Shown here piece by piece: positions 9,975 to 19,622 of a stretch of 64,000 bases of DNA (within the stretch, counting starts at the first letter, position 1; each line of letters opens with the position of its first letter). Source of the DNA: CAVPUA01 sp963708805. Its GTDB lineage: Bacteria > Actinomycetota > Actinomycetes > Mycobacteriales > Jatrophihabitantaceae. The stretch covers positions 1,488,001 through 1,552,000 of the forward strand of contig CAVPUA010000003.1 of NCBI GenBank assembly GCA_963708805.1, given 5' to 3'. The notes beneath the pieces were generated by a model. It was given only the letters and a program-made list of their open reading frames with translations, did not search any database and was not told the origin of the DNA. The translations under genes were made by a program, and so were the position numbers.

Positions 9975-11027
9975 GTGGAGATAACCGGGATCCTCCAGAA
10001 GCAGGCCTGGATCGACAAGGTGATGCCGCCCGTCGAGCAGATCCGGCCCGACATGTGGTCGATTCCGGTGCCGATGCCGGACAACCCGCTGCGCTACGTC
10101 CTGGTCTACCTGCTCGAAGTTCCGCACGGCGTCGTCCTCGTCGATGCCGGCTGGAACACCGAGGAGGCCTGGGGCGCGCTGCTCGCGGGTCTGGCGAGCG
10201 CGGGCTACGGGGTCACCGACGTCCAGGGCGTGCTGGTCACGCACATCCATCCCGACCACTACGGGTTGGCCGGCCGGGTGCAGGAGGCGTCGGGAGCCTG
10301 GGTGGCGCTGCACCCGATGGACGAGGCGTTGCTGCACGATCGGTACGAACCATCCGTAATTCCCAAGTTGATCGCGTTGACCAAGATCCACCTGGGGCGC
10401 TGCGGAGTGCCCGACGAGATCAGCGACGAACTCAGCGAGTCCTCGATGGGGATCAGCAATCTGATCCGCCAGGCCCGGGTCGACGTCCTGCTCGAGGACG
10501 GCGACCGCGTCGACATCACGGGCTGGGACCTGCGAGCGGTCTGGACGCCTGGTCACTCGCCCGGGCATCTGTGCTTCTTCGACCCGACCCGGCGGCTGCT
10601 GCTGTCGGGCGATCACGTCCTGCCCCGGATCAGCCCGGCCGTCACCGTGCATCCGCAGCAACGGCCGAGCCCGCTGGCCGACTTCATGGACTCGTTGGCC
10701 AAGGTCGGCCGACTGGACGTCGACGAGGTGCTCCCCGCGCACGAATACCGGTTCCGGGGCCTCGGCGATCGGGTCGACGGGTTGATCGCCCACCACGAGC
10801 GGCGACTCGGCGAAGTCCTGGCGGCGGTCACCGCGTCGCCGGGTGTGACCGCGTGGCAGATCGCCATCGGACTGACGTGGGCCCGCCCGTGGGAGACCCT
10901 GCCGCCGTTCCTGCGCCGCAGCGCTGCCGGTGAGACGCTGGCCCACCTGATCCTCGGACAGGCCCGAGGCCAGGTTCGACCGGATGCCCAGCCGCCCGCG
11001 ACCCAGCGGTGGTTCCCGCTCCGCTGA
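9975..11027 (+). CDS. Metallo-beta-lactamase-fold hydrolase
   Basis: This intact 350-residue protein carries the full dinuclear metal site: THIHPDHYG (HxHxDH), the later His in GHSPGHLCFFD, Asp in LSGDHVLP and the final His in PAHEYRF. Such MBL proteins hydrolyse thioesters, lactones or esters, so a CoA-thioester or lactone hydrolase is a fair guess here. The helical C-terminal extension of about 100 residues, including WARPWETLPPFL, resembles the MBL-plus-winged-helix type. The GTG start at 9975 lies 3 bases after the preceding stop, so it is co-transcribed with the molybdopterin enzyme. Confidence 0.87.
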   Translation: MEITGILQKQAWIDKVMPPVEQIRPDMWSIPVPMPDNPLRYVLVYLLEVPHGVVLVDAGWNTEEAWGALLAGLASAGYGVTDVQGVLVTHIHPDHYGLAGRVQEASGAWVALHPMDEALLHDRYEPSVIPKLIALTKIHLGRCGVPDEISDELSESSMGISNLIRQARVDVLLEDGDRVDITGWDLRAVWTPGHSPGHLCFFDPTRRLLLSGDHVLPRISPAVTVHPQQRPSPLADFMDSLAKVGRLDVDEVLPAHEYRFRGLGDRVDGLIAHHERRLGEVLAAVTASPGVTAWQIAIGLTWARPWETLPPFLRRSAAGETLAHLILGQARGQVRPDAQPPATQRWFPLR

Positions 11028-11043
11028 GCCCGAAAATCACTTC

Positions 11044-11096
11044 TTGACCTTCACGGCCTGGCCGGTACAGTCCAACTAACCAACCGAGCGTTTGGT
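11044..11096 (+). promoter_or_regulatory. Promoter with palindromic operator (site C)
   Basis: TTGACC at 11044-11049, a 16-base spacer and TACAGT at 11066-11071 form a good vegetative-type promoter. The 14-mer ACCGAGCGTTTGGT at 11083-11096 lies about 11 bases downstream of the -10 box, over the expected transcription start. The 20 bases starting at 11082 (AACCGAGCGTTTGGTGGAA core) recur in inverted orientation at site G near 37181-37200. It precedes the FadE operon. Confidence 0.65.
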
Positions 11097-11189
11097 GGAA
11101 ACCCTGCCGTCGACGCCGCTGCGCGCGCGATAATTCATGACACCGCGACCCGACCCGGCGCGGATGAGAAGCAGTAGAAGGGAAAGCCC

Positions 11190-12359
11190 ATGGACTTCGG
11201 ATTCACCGAGGAGCAGGAACTCTTCCGCAAGACCGTTCATGACTGGGTCGAGCGCGAGGTCCCCAAGCGCAAGGCCCGCGAGCTGGAAGCGGACGAGTTC
11301 AACTACCCCGAAGAGCTGTTCCAGAAGATGGCCGACGCGGGTTTCCACGCCATCGGCATCGACGAGCAGTACGGCGGTGCCGGCGGCACCGAGGTCACTC
11401 AGATGCTGCTCGCCCGTGAGCTCGCCCGCTCGCTGGCCGGCCTGACCTGGACGTGGGGCATCTCGTCGTTCGCGGGCGCCAAGTCGGTCGGCCTGTACGG
11501 CACCGAGGAGCAGAAGCAGCGCTTCCTTCCCGAACTGGCCGAGGGCAAGCTCAAGTTCTCGATCGCCTTCACCGAGCCCTCGGGCGGCACCGACCTGCTC
11601 GGCGCGATGAAGACCACCGCCACCAAGGTCGACGGCGGCTGGAAGATCAACGGCCAGAAGATCTGGTCGACCGCGGCGCACGTGGCCGACTACCTGTTGC
11701 TGCTCGCCCGCTCGGACAAGGACGTCGACGAAGAAGACGCAGGGCACCACGCTGTTCCTGGTCCCGGCCAAGGCGGCCGGCGTCGACGACCCGCCAGATC
11801 CCGAAGCTGGGCATGCGCGGCGTCGGCTCGTGCGAGATCTTCCTCGACGACGTCTTCGTCCCGGACGACCTCGTGCTCGGTGAGCCCGGCAAGGCCTGGT
11901 ACATGCTGCTCGGCACGCTGAACAACGAGCGGATCATGCTGTCGGCGCTGTGCTGCGGCATCATCGACGGCGTGCTCGAGGACGCTCTCGAGTACGTCGA
12001 AGCAGCGTCGAGGCGTTCGGCAAGACCGATCGGCTCAGTTCATGTCGATCCAGCACTCGATCGCCGAGATCGCCATGATGCAGAAGCAGGCCGAGCTGAT
12101 CACGTTCTACGCCGCCGACCTGCAGGCCAAGGGGCTGCCGTGTGGGATCGAGGCCAACATGGCCAAGATCATCACGTCGGAGTACGCCAACAAGTCGGCC
12201 GACATGGGCATCCAGTTCCTCGGCGGCATGGGCTACGCGGCCGAGACCGATGCCCAGCGCTACTGGCGTGACAGCCGGCTGTTCCGCATCGGCCCGATCA
12301 CCAACGAGATGGCGAAGAACTCGATCGCGGAGGCCATGGGCCTTCCCCGTTCGTTCTGA
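11190..12359 (+). CDS. Acyl-CoA dehydrogenase (FadE-like)
   Basis: This acyl-CoA dehydrogenase of about 389 residues introduces a double bond into an acyl-CoA using FAD. The N-terminal helical domain starts MDFGFTEEQELFRKTVHDW, the middle barrel contains KFSIAFTEPSGGTDLLGAMK and GQKIWSTAAHVADY, and the C-terminal domain has GGMGYAAETDAQRYWRDSRL. Where many members carry the catalytic Glu in IYEGTSE, this protein reads IGPITNEMAKNSI, so the base may come from another helix. Frameshifts lie near 11742, 11793, 12002 and 12038. GGAAAG precedes the ATG. It is the first gene of an operon with SDR and LLM genes, downstream of operator site C. Confidence 0.88.
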
Positions 12360-12372
12360 GCATCAGTCCAGC

Positions 12373-13181
12373 GTGGCCGAGGCCACGACCGTGCGCTCGC
12401 GGGTCGCGCTCGTCACCGGGGCCGGCCAGGGGATCGGGCGAGCGATCGCCCTGAACCTGGCCGCCGGTGGCGCGCGGGTCGTCGTCCAGGACCTGGACGA
12501 CGCCGCGGCCAAGGCGGTGGTCGGCGAGATCGAGGCGGACGGTGGCCAGGCCACGGTCGCCGTCGGGGTTCGGTGGCCGAGCCGGAGGCCACCGACGCGA
12601 TGGTCGAGGTCGCCGAGGAGCAGTTACGGCGGCCTCGACATGCTGGTCAACAACGCCGGGCATCACCCACGACAAGAACATCCACCGGATGACCGATGCC
12701 GACTGGGACCGGGTCGTGGACGTCGTCCTGCGGGGCACGTTCAACGCGTGCCGGTCGGCGGCCCGACTGATGCGGCGGGCCGGGCCGGCGCGATGCATCA
12801 CCGCAAGGTCGTCAACATCTCCTCCGGCGGGGGCGTCTACGGGCATGGCGGGCAGCGCCAACTACTCGGCGGCCAAGGCCGGCGTCATCGGCCTGACCAA
12901 GTCGCTGGCCCGCGAGTGGGGCCCGCAGCGGATCAACGTCAACGCGTCGCGCCGGGTTACATCGAGGGCACTCGGCTGACGCGCGCCCGCCAGGAGGGCG
13001 AAGTCATCGGTATTCCGGCCGACATGATTCCGCGGATCGTCGCCCAGATCCCGATCGGCCGGGCGGGACTTCCGAGGACGTGGCCGACCTGGTTGCATTC
13101 CTGTGCTCGCCGCACTCGGACTATCTCACCGGCCAGGTGATCGAACTGCACGGCGGGCTCGAGATCATCTCCATCGTCTGA
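12373..13181 (+). CDS. Short-chain dehydrogenase/reductase
   Basis: This NAD(P)-dependent SDR has about 268 residues. The nucleotide-binding motif is TGAGQGIGRAIALNLA, followed by LVNNAG, and the catalytic pair lies in NYSAAKAGVIGLTKSLAREW (YxxxK), with serines in NISSGGGVYG. The C-terminus DYLTGQVIELHGGLEI is typical of the FabG/3-hydroxyacyl-CoA dehydrogenase group, so oxidation of a 3-hydroxyacyl-CoA is likely. Frameshifts occur near 12570, 12625, 12660, 12785, 12955 and 13070, giving this gene one of the highest densities in the window. The GTG start follows the FadE stop by 13 bases. Confidence 0.87.
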
Positions 13182-13204
13182 CCCACCACTAGAGGAAGAG
13201 ATTC

Positions 13205-14325
13205 ATGGACATCGAACTCGGCATGCCCGGCCAGATCATGCCGCCCGTCGACGGGGCCATCAAGAACGCGCTCCGCAACGAGGCGGACGGCTTCGACGCG
13301 GTGTGGTGGCCCGATCACCTCATGGGGTGGTTCCCCGACTCGTTGTGGACCGAGGACCTCACACCGCTGGCCAAGAGCCAGCCGAACCCGCACGTCCACG
13401 TCGACCCGCTGATGATGATGGGCGTCGCCGGCTCGCAGATGACCAGGGCGAAGGTCGGGCATCGTGGTGACCGACCTGATCCGCCGCAATCCGTCGGTGC
13501 TCGCCCAGACGATGGTGACGATCGACCACCTGACCAAGGGCCGGGCGATCCTCGGGCTCGGTTCGGGGGAGAAGCTCAACATCACGCCGTACGGCATGCC
13601 GTTCGACAAGCCGGTCGCCCGGCTGTCCGAGGGCATCGACATCCTGCGGCTGCTCTGGGAGTCCGAGGGCAAGCCGGTCAACTTCGATGGCCAGTTCCAC
13701 CATCTGGAGAACGCGGTTCTGGGCATGGGGCCCTACGGGGAGAAGAGCCCGCCGATCTGGACGGCCGCGCACGGGCCGAAGATGCTGGAACTCACCGGAC
13801 GGAAGTCCGACGGGTGGATCCCGACGAAGATGTCGTCGGAGGAGTATGCCGCCGCTCTCGCCAAGATCAGGCAGAACTCGGTCGACGCCGGCCGTGACCG
13901 GGACTCGGTGACGCCCGGGCCTGCTCGCCTACGTGCTCGTCGGCCCGGACGAGGCCAGCGTCAAGCGGATGATGCAAGCTCCGCTGGTGCGTGCCCTGTG
14001 CGTGCTGCTCTCGGCCGACGTCTTCCGCAGCCTCGGCGTCGAGCCGCCGCTGCAGGCGGCCGGCTCGGGCTGGCACGACTTCATCCCGACCGTAGTGCCG
14101 CGCGACGAGGCCCTGCGGATCGTCGATGCGATCCCGCCGAAGGTCGTCGATTACTACGCCTTCTGCGGGACGCCGGAGCAGATCGTCGATCAGATCGCCG
14201 AGCAGTACGACGCCGGTTTACGCCACTTGATCCTGTGGAACATCACCGCTTTCGGCGACCCCGATCTGGCCGGTTTCTCCTTCCGGGCGCTGCGGGAGAT
14301 CAAGGATGCGCTGCGTTCTCGGTAG
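13205..14325 (+). CDS. LLM-class, probably F420-dependent oxidoreductase
   Basis: The protein has about 373 residues and starts MDIELGMPGQIMPPVDGAIK. The segments EADGFDAVWWPDHLMGWFPD and TKGRAILGLGSGEKLNITPY, with the later SPPIWTAAHGPKMLELTGRK, fit F420-type luciferase-like enzymes related to phthiodiolone ketoreductase. Frameshifts near 13450 and 13915 interrupt it. GAGGAAG precedes the ATG. As the third gene of the FadE-SDR-LLM operon it could catalyse a ketone or alcohol conversion or a Baeyer-Villiger-like oxygenation; which of these cannot be told. Confidence 0.85.
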
Positions 14326-14363
14326 GCGATCGAATTGATGTCCAAATCGTTTCCGTACGTTCG

Positions 14364-14392
14364 TTGACCAGCCACCAAACGATTGGTAGTTT
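14364..14392 (+). promoter_or_regulatory. Promoter with operator in the spacer (site D)
   Basis: TTGACC (14364-14369), a spacer of exactly 17 bases and TAGTTT (14387-14392) form a promoter for livK. The palindrome ACCAAACGATTGGT (14374-14387) fills the spacer, and its last T is the first base of the -10 box. The same geometry occurs at site I. Bound protein would block RNA polymerase. Confidence 0.75.
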
Positions 14393-14443
14393 CTCGCCAC
14401 GCGGGTGGTGTGGATCACCCCGGGCTCCCTGAAGGAGAGGCCA

Positions 14444-15780
14444 GTGAGAAGTCGGCTACAGATAGTCGGGACGGTGGCGGCAGCAGCCGCGCTTGTCATC
14501 GGGGTTGCGGCGTGTGGCGGCAGCTCGAAGAGCAGCACTTCCAGCAGCAGTAGTGGGGGCGTCGGCGAAGACGGCGACGTTCTCGGACCCGACGTCGGGG
14601 GTGACGACCACGTCGATCAACTACGGGTTGATCTCGGACCAGACCGGGGCGACGGTGTCGACGCAGGTGCCGTTCGCGGACGGGTTCAAGTCAGCGATCA
14701 ACGCGGTCAACGCCAAGGGCGGCGTCCTCGGTCGCAAGATCAACGTGGACGCCTGCGACGAGCAGTACCAGGTCGCACCGGCGGTGGCGTGTCTTGAAGG
14801 ACATGATCAGCAACAACCCGGTGGTGGGTCTGACCGGGTTGAACAACTCCTCGTTCCAGGCGGCGGGTCTGCCGCTGGTGCAGGCGGCGAAGCTGCCGGT
14901 CATCGGCCCGGAGTCGACCAGCAAGGAGATCGTCTCGCCGTTCCCGGGCTACGTCTGGGCCACGGAGTGCGCCTACCCGAACCAGGCTGACGTGGCCGTC
15001 GCCTATGCGGCCAAGATTCTGGGTACGACTAACTTCACCGCGATCGGTCTGGGTGGCAACGTGGCCTCGGCCGCCGACTACCTGAACCAGATCAAGGAGC
15101 GCGTCCAAAAGATCGGCGCGACCTATCAGGAGACGGTGCAGTACACCTACGGTGCGCCGAACATGGACCAGCAGGCGCAGGAGATCGCGGCCAAGAAGCC
15201 GATGGTGATCTTCACCCACGGTGGCACCGCGCAGAACGTCACCGCGTTCAAGTCGCTGGAGAAGTTCGGCGTCACGAACACGCTGACGATCGGCATCTTC
15301 GCCCAGGAGACCGACGCCGTGGCCCAGGCCTCGACCGCGGTCGGCAAGAACTACTACGCGGTGAACTGCTTCCAGAACGGCAAGGCGTCCAACGTCGAAG
15401 GCGTGCCTGCGATGGTTGCGGCCGGCAAGGCGTCGGGCTACTCGGCCGACATCTACAACTACACCGACTTCACCAACGGCTACGTCAACGGCCTGCTCGT
15501 CATCCAGGCGATCACCAAGGCCGGCGACAAGCTCACCCGAGCCAGCCTGAACGCGGCGATGCCCACCATCACCAACTTCAGCACCGGCGGGCTCTCACCG
15601 ACCATCGGGTTCAGCGCGACGAACTCGCTGGGCATCAACTCGGTGGCTCCGTTCAAGTACAACTACACGACCGGGGTGTGGGAGATCCAGGGCAGCTTCG
15701 ATGACTACGCGGGCTGCAACTCCAACGAGTTCCAGAACGGCAACATCGACAAGTTCAGCGCGAGCTGCATCAAGTCCTGA
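14444..15780 (+). CDS. livK: Branched-chain-amino-acid-type ABC transporter substrate-binding lipoprotein
   Basis: This extracellular substrate-binding protein has about 444 residues. The GTG start at 14444 has GGAGAGG upstream. The N-terminal signal VGTVAAAAALVIGVAACGG ends in a lipobox with Cys as the lipid anchor, followed by a Ser-rich linker. The mature part matches the periplasmic-binding-protein type 1 LivJ/LivK family: INYGLISDQTGATVSTQVPF and DGFKSAINAVNAKGGVLGRK. Frameshifts lie near 14565 and 14795. In actinomycetes such Liv-type systems also import aromatic, steroid-like or other carboxylates, so the substrate may be the island's growth substrate rather than an amino acid. It is the first gene of a long operon. 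Confidence 0.9.
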
Positions 15781-15790
15781 CGCAGTCGCG

Positions 15791-15826
15791 GTGGTGCGGC
15801 CGGGGTGCAAACCTCGGCCGCACCAC
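15791..15826 (+). terminator. Intercistronic hairpin between livK and livH
   Basis: GTGGTGCGGCCG (15791-15802) and CGGCCGCACCAC (15815-15826) form a perfect 12-bp stem with a 12-base loop, 10 bases after the livK stop. No T-run follows. Such hairpins between a binding-protein gene and its permease genes usually stabilise the upstream mRNA or partly terminate transcription, giving excess binding protein. Confidence 0.75.
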
Positions 15827-15869
15827 AACTGTTTGTGCCAGCACTACCTGACGAAGGACGTGAGTCGCA

Positions 15870-16742
15870 GTGACCGAGTTCCTGCAGTACCTCATCACCG
15901 GACTGTCGGTCGGCAGTATCTACGCCATCGTCTCCGTCGGCTTCGTGCTGGTCTTCAAGGCCACCGAGGTCTTCAACTTCGCCCAGGGAAATCTGATGGT
16001 GATCGGCGCCTACCTGGGCTACAGCTTCATCCATGACGCCGGGTTGCCGGCGCTGGTCGGCGCGATCCTCGCGGTCCTGGCCTCGGCGCTGATCGGCATC
16101 GTCTTGCACTACGCACTGTTCAAACCGATGCTCGGCAAACCGGTGCTGTCGATCATCATGGCGACCATCGGGCTGGCCTTGATCATCGACGCCGTACTGG
16201 TCATCGCCTACGGACCGATCGGCCTCAGCTACCCGAACGTCCTGCCGGCCCACGTGTACATACTTCACGGAGTCCGCATCTCGTCGCTGGACCTGCTCAT
16301 CATCGCGATCGCGGCGGTCTGCGTGATCGCCTTCGCCATCTTCTTCCGCAAGTCGCCGCTCGGCCTGCAGATGCGGGCGACCGCCGAGAACTTCGAGGCC
16401 GCGTCGCTGTCGGGCGTCAACGCCGACCGGGTGTTCGCCACCGCGCTCGCCATCGGCACCGGGCTGGCCGCGATCGGCGGCATCTTGCTCGCCACGACCA
16501 ACCTGCTGTCGACCGATCTCAGCAGCATCGCCTTCCTGGCGTTCCCGGCGATCGTGATCGGCGGGCTCGAGAGCATCCCGGGTGCGGTCGTCGGCGGTCT
16601 GGCCGTCGGCGTCATCCAGGCGATGGCGGCCGGCTACATCAGCTCGGATGCCCAGACGGTGATCGTCTACCTGGTTCTGATCGTCGTGCTGATGGTCAGA
16701 CCGTACGGACTGTTCGGGCAACGCACGATCGTCAGAGTCTAG
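15870..16742 (+). CDS. livH: Liv-type ABC transporter permease LivH
   Basis: This intact 290-residue inner-membrane permease has several hydrophobic segments, for example ALVGAILAVLASALIGIVL, and ends in VLIVVLMVRPYGLFGQR, the characteristic tail of LivH proteins. The N-terminal GLSVGSIYAIVSVGFVLVFK and EVFNFAQGNLMVIGAYLGY are family hallmarks. It forms the transmembrane channel with LivM. A GTG start at 15870 follows GAAGGACG. It lies 12 bases upstream of livM. Confidence 0.93.
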   Translation: MTEFLQYLITGLSVGSIYAIVSVGFVLVFKATEVFNFAQGNLMVIGAYLGYSFIHDAGLPALVGAILAVLASALIGIVLHYALFKPMLGKPVLSIIMATIGLALIIDAVLVIAYGPIGLSYPNVLPAHVYILHGVRISSLDLLIIAIAAVCVIAFAIFFRKSPLGLQMRATAENFEAASLSGVNADRVFATALAIGTGLAAIGGILLATTNLLSTDLSSIAFLAFPAIVIGGLESIPGAVVGGLAVGVIQAMAAGYISSDAQTVIVYLVLIVVLMVRPYGLFGQRTIVRV

Positions 16743-16754
16743 GGAGGTCGGCCA

Positions 16755-17861
16755 ATGGCAAGAACACGCTTCAACTCGACCTACCGGCAGGACGCCCGCC
16801 TCATCCAGAGCAACGCCCGCTGGTTCTGGATCATCGTGCTCGTCGTCGCGTTGCTGTACGTCCCGCACATGCTGGTCACCCGGCAGTTCTTCGGCTCGCC
16901 GCTGAGCAACAACCAGGTGCTGGGCCTGAGCCTGAGCCAGATCAACGTCGCGCTCATCTCGATCATCGCGGCGATCGCGCTGAACGTGCTGACCGGCTAC
17001 ACGGGTCTGATCTCGGTCGGCAACGCCGGGTTCTTCGCCCTCGGGCGCCGGAATGGGCGCGTTCTTCAACGTCCAGCACCACCAACCGTTCCTGCTGGTG
17101 CTCGCTCTATTCCGCGATCGCCGGCGCGATCGTCGGCGTCATCGTCGGCGTGCCGTCACTGCGGGTGCGCGGGCTGTACCTGCTGCTCGCCACCCTGGCG
17201 TTCCAGCAGATCGCGACGTACCTGTTCCTCAAGTACCAGAAGGCGAACTTCGGCGAGATCGGCGCGACGTACAAACCCGCCGGTCGTGATCGGCAAGTGG
17301 GATCTCACCACCGACACCCGGTGGTACTTCTTCCTCCTGGTGCTGGTCGTCCTGACGATCATCGGGGCCAAGAACCTGCTGCGGACGCGCCAGGGCCGGG
17401 CGCTGGTGGCGGTGCGTGACCAGGACATCGCCGCCGCCTCGGCGGGCATCAACGTGGCCATGGTCAAACTGCAGGTGTTCGCACTGACGTCCGCGGTCAT
17501 CACCGTGGCCGGCTGCATGTACACGTGGTACCTCGGGCATCGCCGAGTCCGACATCTTCTCGATCGCGTTCGCCATCACGTTCGTGGCGATGATCATCAT
17601 CGGTGGCCTGGGCTCGGTCAACGGCGCCGTGCTCGGTGCGCTGCTCTACTCGCTGCTCCCGCAGGTCATCAAGACGGTGTCGAGCAACGTCGGGCCGACG
17701 CGCCGATCATCGGCCACCTGCTGAACAAGCAGGCGGCGCAGGTCAACGACATCATTCTCGGCGTGATCATCATCCTGGTCGTCATCTTCAAACCCGGCGG
17801 TCTCAACGGCATCTGGGTGTCCCTGAAACAATTCTTCCTCAGGTGGCCGTACACGTCATGA
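16755..17861 (+). CDS. livM: Liv-type ABC transporter permease LivM
   Basis: This second membrane permease subunit has about 368 residues. An N-terminal hydrophilic stretch is followed by the membrane segment FWIIVLVVALLYVPHMLV, then ALNVLTGYTGLISVGNAGFF, the LivM hallmark, and later VVIGKWDLTTDTRWYFFLLV and RALVAVRDQDIAAASAGIN. The C-terminus reads GVIIILVVIFKPGGLNGIW. Frameshifts near 17048, 17107, 17280, 17538 and 17700 switch the frame, but every segment of a normal LivM is present. GGGAGGTC precedes the ATG. The stop overlaps the livF start as ATGA. Confidence 0.9.
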   Translation: MARTRFNSTYRQDARLIQSNARWFWIIVLVVALLYVPHMLVTRQFFGSPLSNNQVLGLSLSQINVALISIIAAIALNVLTGYTGLISVGNAGFFALGRRNGRVLQRPAPPTVPAGARSIPRSPARSSASSSACRHCGCAGCTCCSPPWRSSRSRRTCSSSTRRRTSARSARRTNPPVVIGKWDLTTDTRWYFFLLVLVVLTIIGAKNLLRTRQGRALVAVRDQDIAAASAGINVAMVKLQVFALTSAVITVAGCMYTWYLGHRRVRHLLDRVRHHVRGDDHHRWPGLGQRRRARCAALLAAPAGHQDGVEQRRADAPIIGHLLNKQAAQVNDIILGVIIILVVIFKPGGLNGIWVSLKQFFLRWPYTS

Positions 17862-18704
17862 CAACTACCGAGACCAGTCCCGCCCGGCGTCCGCGCGGCA
17901 AGCATGCCACCGAAGACATCCTCACCCTGCGCAACGTCGAGGTCGTCTACAACGAGATCTCGCTGGCCGTGCGCGGCGTTTCGCTGTCGGTGCCGCAGAA
18001 CTCCGTCGTCGCCCTGCTCGGGGCCAACGGCGCCGGCAAGACCACGACGATCCGAGCGATCACCGGCCTGCTCGGCATCCACGACGGCCGGGTCCGCGAA
18101 GGTGAGATCACCTTCCAGGGCGAGAGCATCAAGAAGGAGTCGCCCGCACGGGCTGGTGGCCAAGGGCATCGCCCAGGTGCCCGAGGGCCGGCGCGTGTTC
18201 GGCCACCTCACCGTCGAGGAGAACCTGCGGGTCGGCGCGTCGGCGCTCAAGCGGCACAACATGAAGGAATCGCTCGACCTGATCTACGAGCTGTTCCCCC
18301 GGCTGGCCGAGCGGCGCAAGTCCGAAGCCGGCTGGATGTCCGGCGGCGAGCAGCAGATGGTCGCCGTCGGTCGCGCCCTGATGGCCCGGCCCAAGCTGCT
18401 GATGCTGGACGAGCTGTCGCTCGGGCTGGCCCCGCAGGTGATCGAGACGATCTTCGCCCGGCTCCAGTCGGTGCGCAACGAGCTGAACACTGCGATGCTG
18501 ATGGTGGAGCAGAACGCCAAGCTCGCCCTCGAGTTCTGCGACTACGGCTACATCATGGAGAACGGTCGGGTCGTGCTCGACGGCCCGGCGTCCTCGCTCC
18601 TCGGGAACTCCGAGGTTCAGGAGTTCTACCTGGGTGGTGGCGAGACCACGAGGAACTACGCCGCGACCAAGCACTACAAGCGGAAGAAGCGGTGGATGCA
18701 ATGA
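17858..18704 (+). CDS. livF: Liv-type ABC transporter ATP-binding protein LivF
   Basis: This cytoplasmic ATPase subunit has about 281 residues. Walker A is GANGAGKTT, the signature is MSGGEQQMVAVGRALMARPK, and Walker B is LLMLDELSLGLAPQVIETIF. The usual DEP after Walker B is DEL here, a conservative oddity. It begins MTTTETSPARRPRGKHATED, slightly longer at the N-terminus than enteric LivF. The C-terminal tail KRKKRWMQ is very basic. One frameshift lies near 18148. It overlaps livM by 4 bases and livG by 4 bases, so the transporter subunits are translationally coupled. Confidence 0.92.
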
Positions 18705-19622
18705 CATCGGTCGACCCAGCATCAGCATCAACGCCGAAGGCTCCGGTCCTCGAGGTTCAGGACGTGAGCGTCAGTTTCGGCGGCGTCCACGCGCTGAGCG
18801 GTGTTTCGCTGTCGGTCTACGAGGGCGACCTGCTGGCGATCATCGGCCCGAACGGGGCCGGTAAGACGAGCCTGTTCAACTGCATGAGCGCGGTCTACCG
18901 CCCGACCAGTGGCAAGGTCATCTTCGACGGCCGGGTCGAGGTCAACACCACGCCCCAGCACAAGATCGCCCGGCTCGGCATCTCGCGGACGTTCCAGAAC
19001 CTGGCGCTGTTCGGTGGGCTGAGCGTCCTGGACAACCTGCTGGTGGGCCGCTACATCCACGGCAAGACGGGCTTCCTCGGGGGCTTGATCTACGCCTTCC
19101 GCACGTCGAAGGAAGAGGTCGCCCAGCGCGAGCGCGTCGAGGAGGTCATCGACCTACTCGAGATCGCCGAGTACCGCCACCTGCTCGCGCGCGACCTGCC
19201 CTACGGCGTGCAGAAGCGCGTCGAACTCGGGCGGGCGCTGTGCCAGGATCCCAAGCTGCTGCTGCTCGACGAGCCGATGGCCGGCATGCAGGCCGAGGAG
19301 AAAGAGGACATGTCGCGGTTCATCCTCGACGTCCGCGAGGAGCTCGGCACCACGATCATCCTGGTCGAGCACGACATGGGCGTCGTCATGGACATCGCGA
19401 CGCGCATCGCCGTTCTCGACTTCGGCAAGAAGATCGCCGACGGATCGCCGCGCGAGATCGCGTCCGAACCCGGCCGTGATCAAGGCCTACCTGGGCTCGG
19501 CCGAGGACGCCGCGATTCCGCTCGACACGCCGCTCGACGAGCTGCCCGACGGCATGGACCTGCTCATCCGCGACGGCGAGACCACCGAAGAGCTGCTCAC
19601 GGAAGGCGGGTCAACGCGGTGA
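18701..19622 (+). CDS. livG: Liv-type ABC transporter ATP-binding protein LivG
   Basis: The second ATPase subunit has about 306 residues. Walker A is GPNGAGKTSLFNCM and Walker B is PKLLLLDEPMAGM. The signature region is unusual: DLPYGVQKRVELGRAL replaces LSYGQQRRLEIARAL. This is common in LivG-type proteins, where YG stands in for SGG. ISRTFQNLALFGGLSVLDNL is the Q-loop region. A frameshift near 19470 precedes a C-terminal acidic extension, AEDAAIPLDTPLDELPDGMD, longer than in enteric LivG. The stop TGA overlaps the GTG of the following synthetase. Confidence 0.92.

Noticed and set aside
18413..18430. LivF Walker B DEL instead of DEP as evidence of inactive ATPase
   Set aside because: The catalytic Glu is kept and all other ATPase motifs are intact; the change is conservative.
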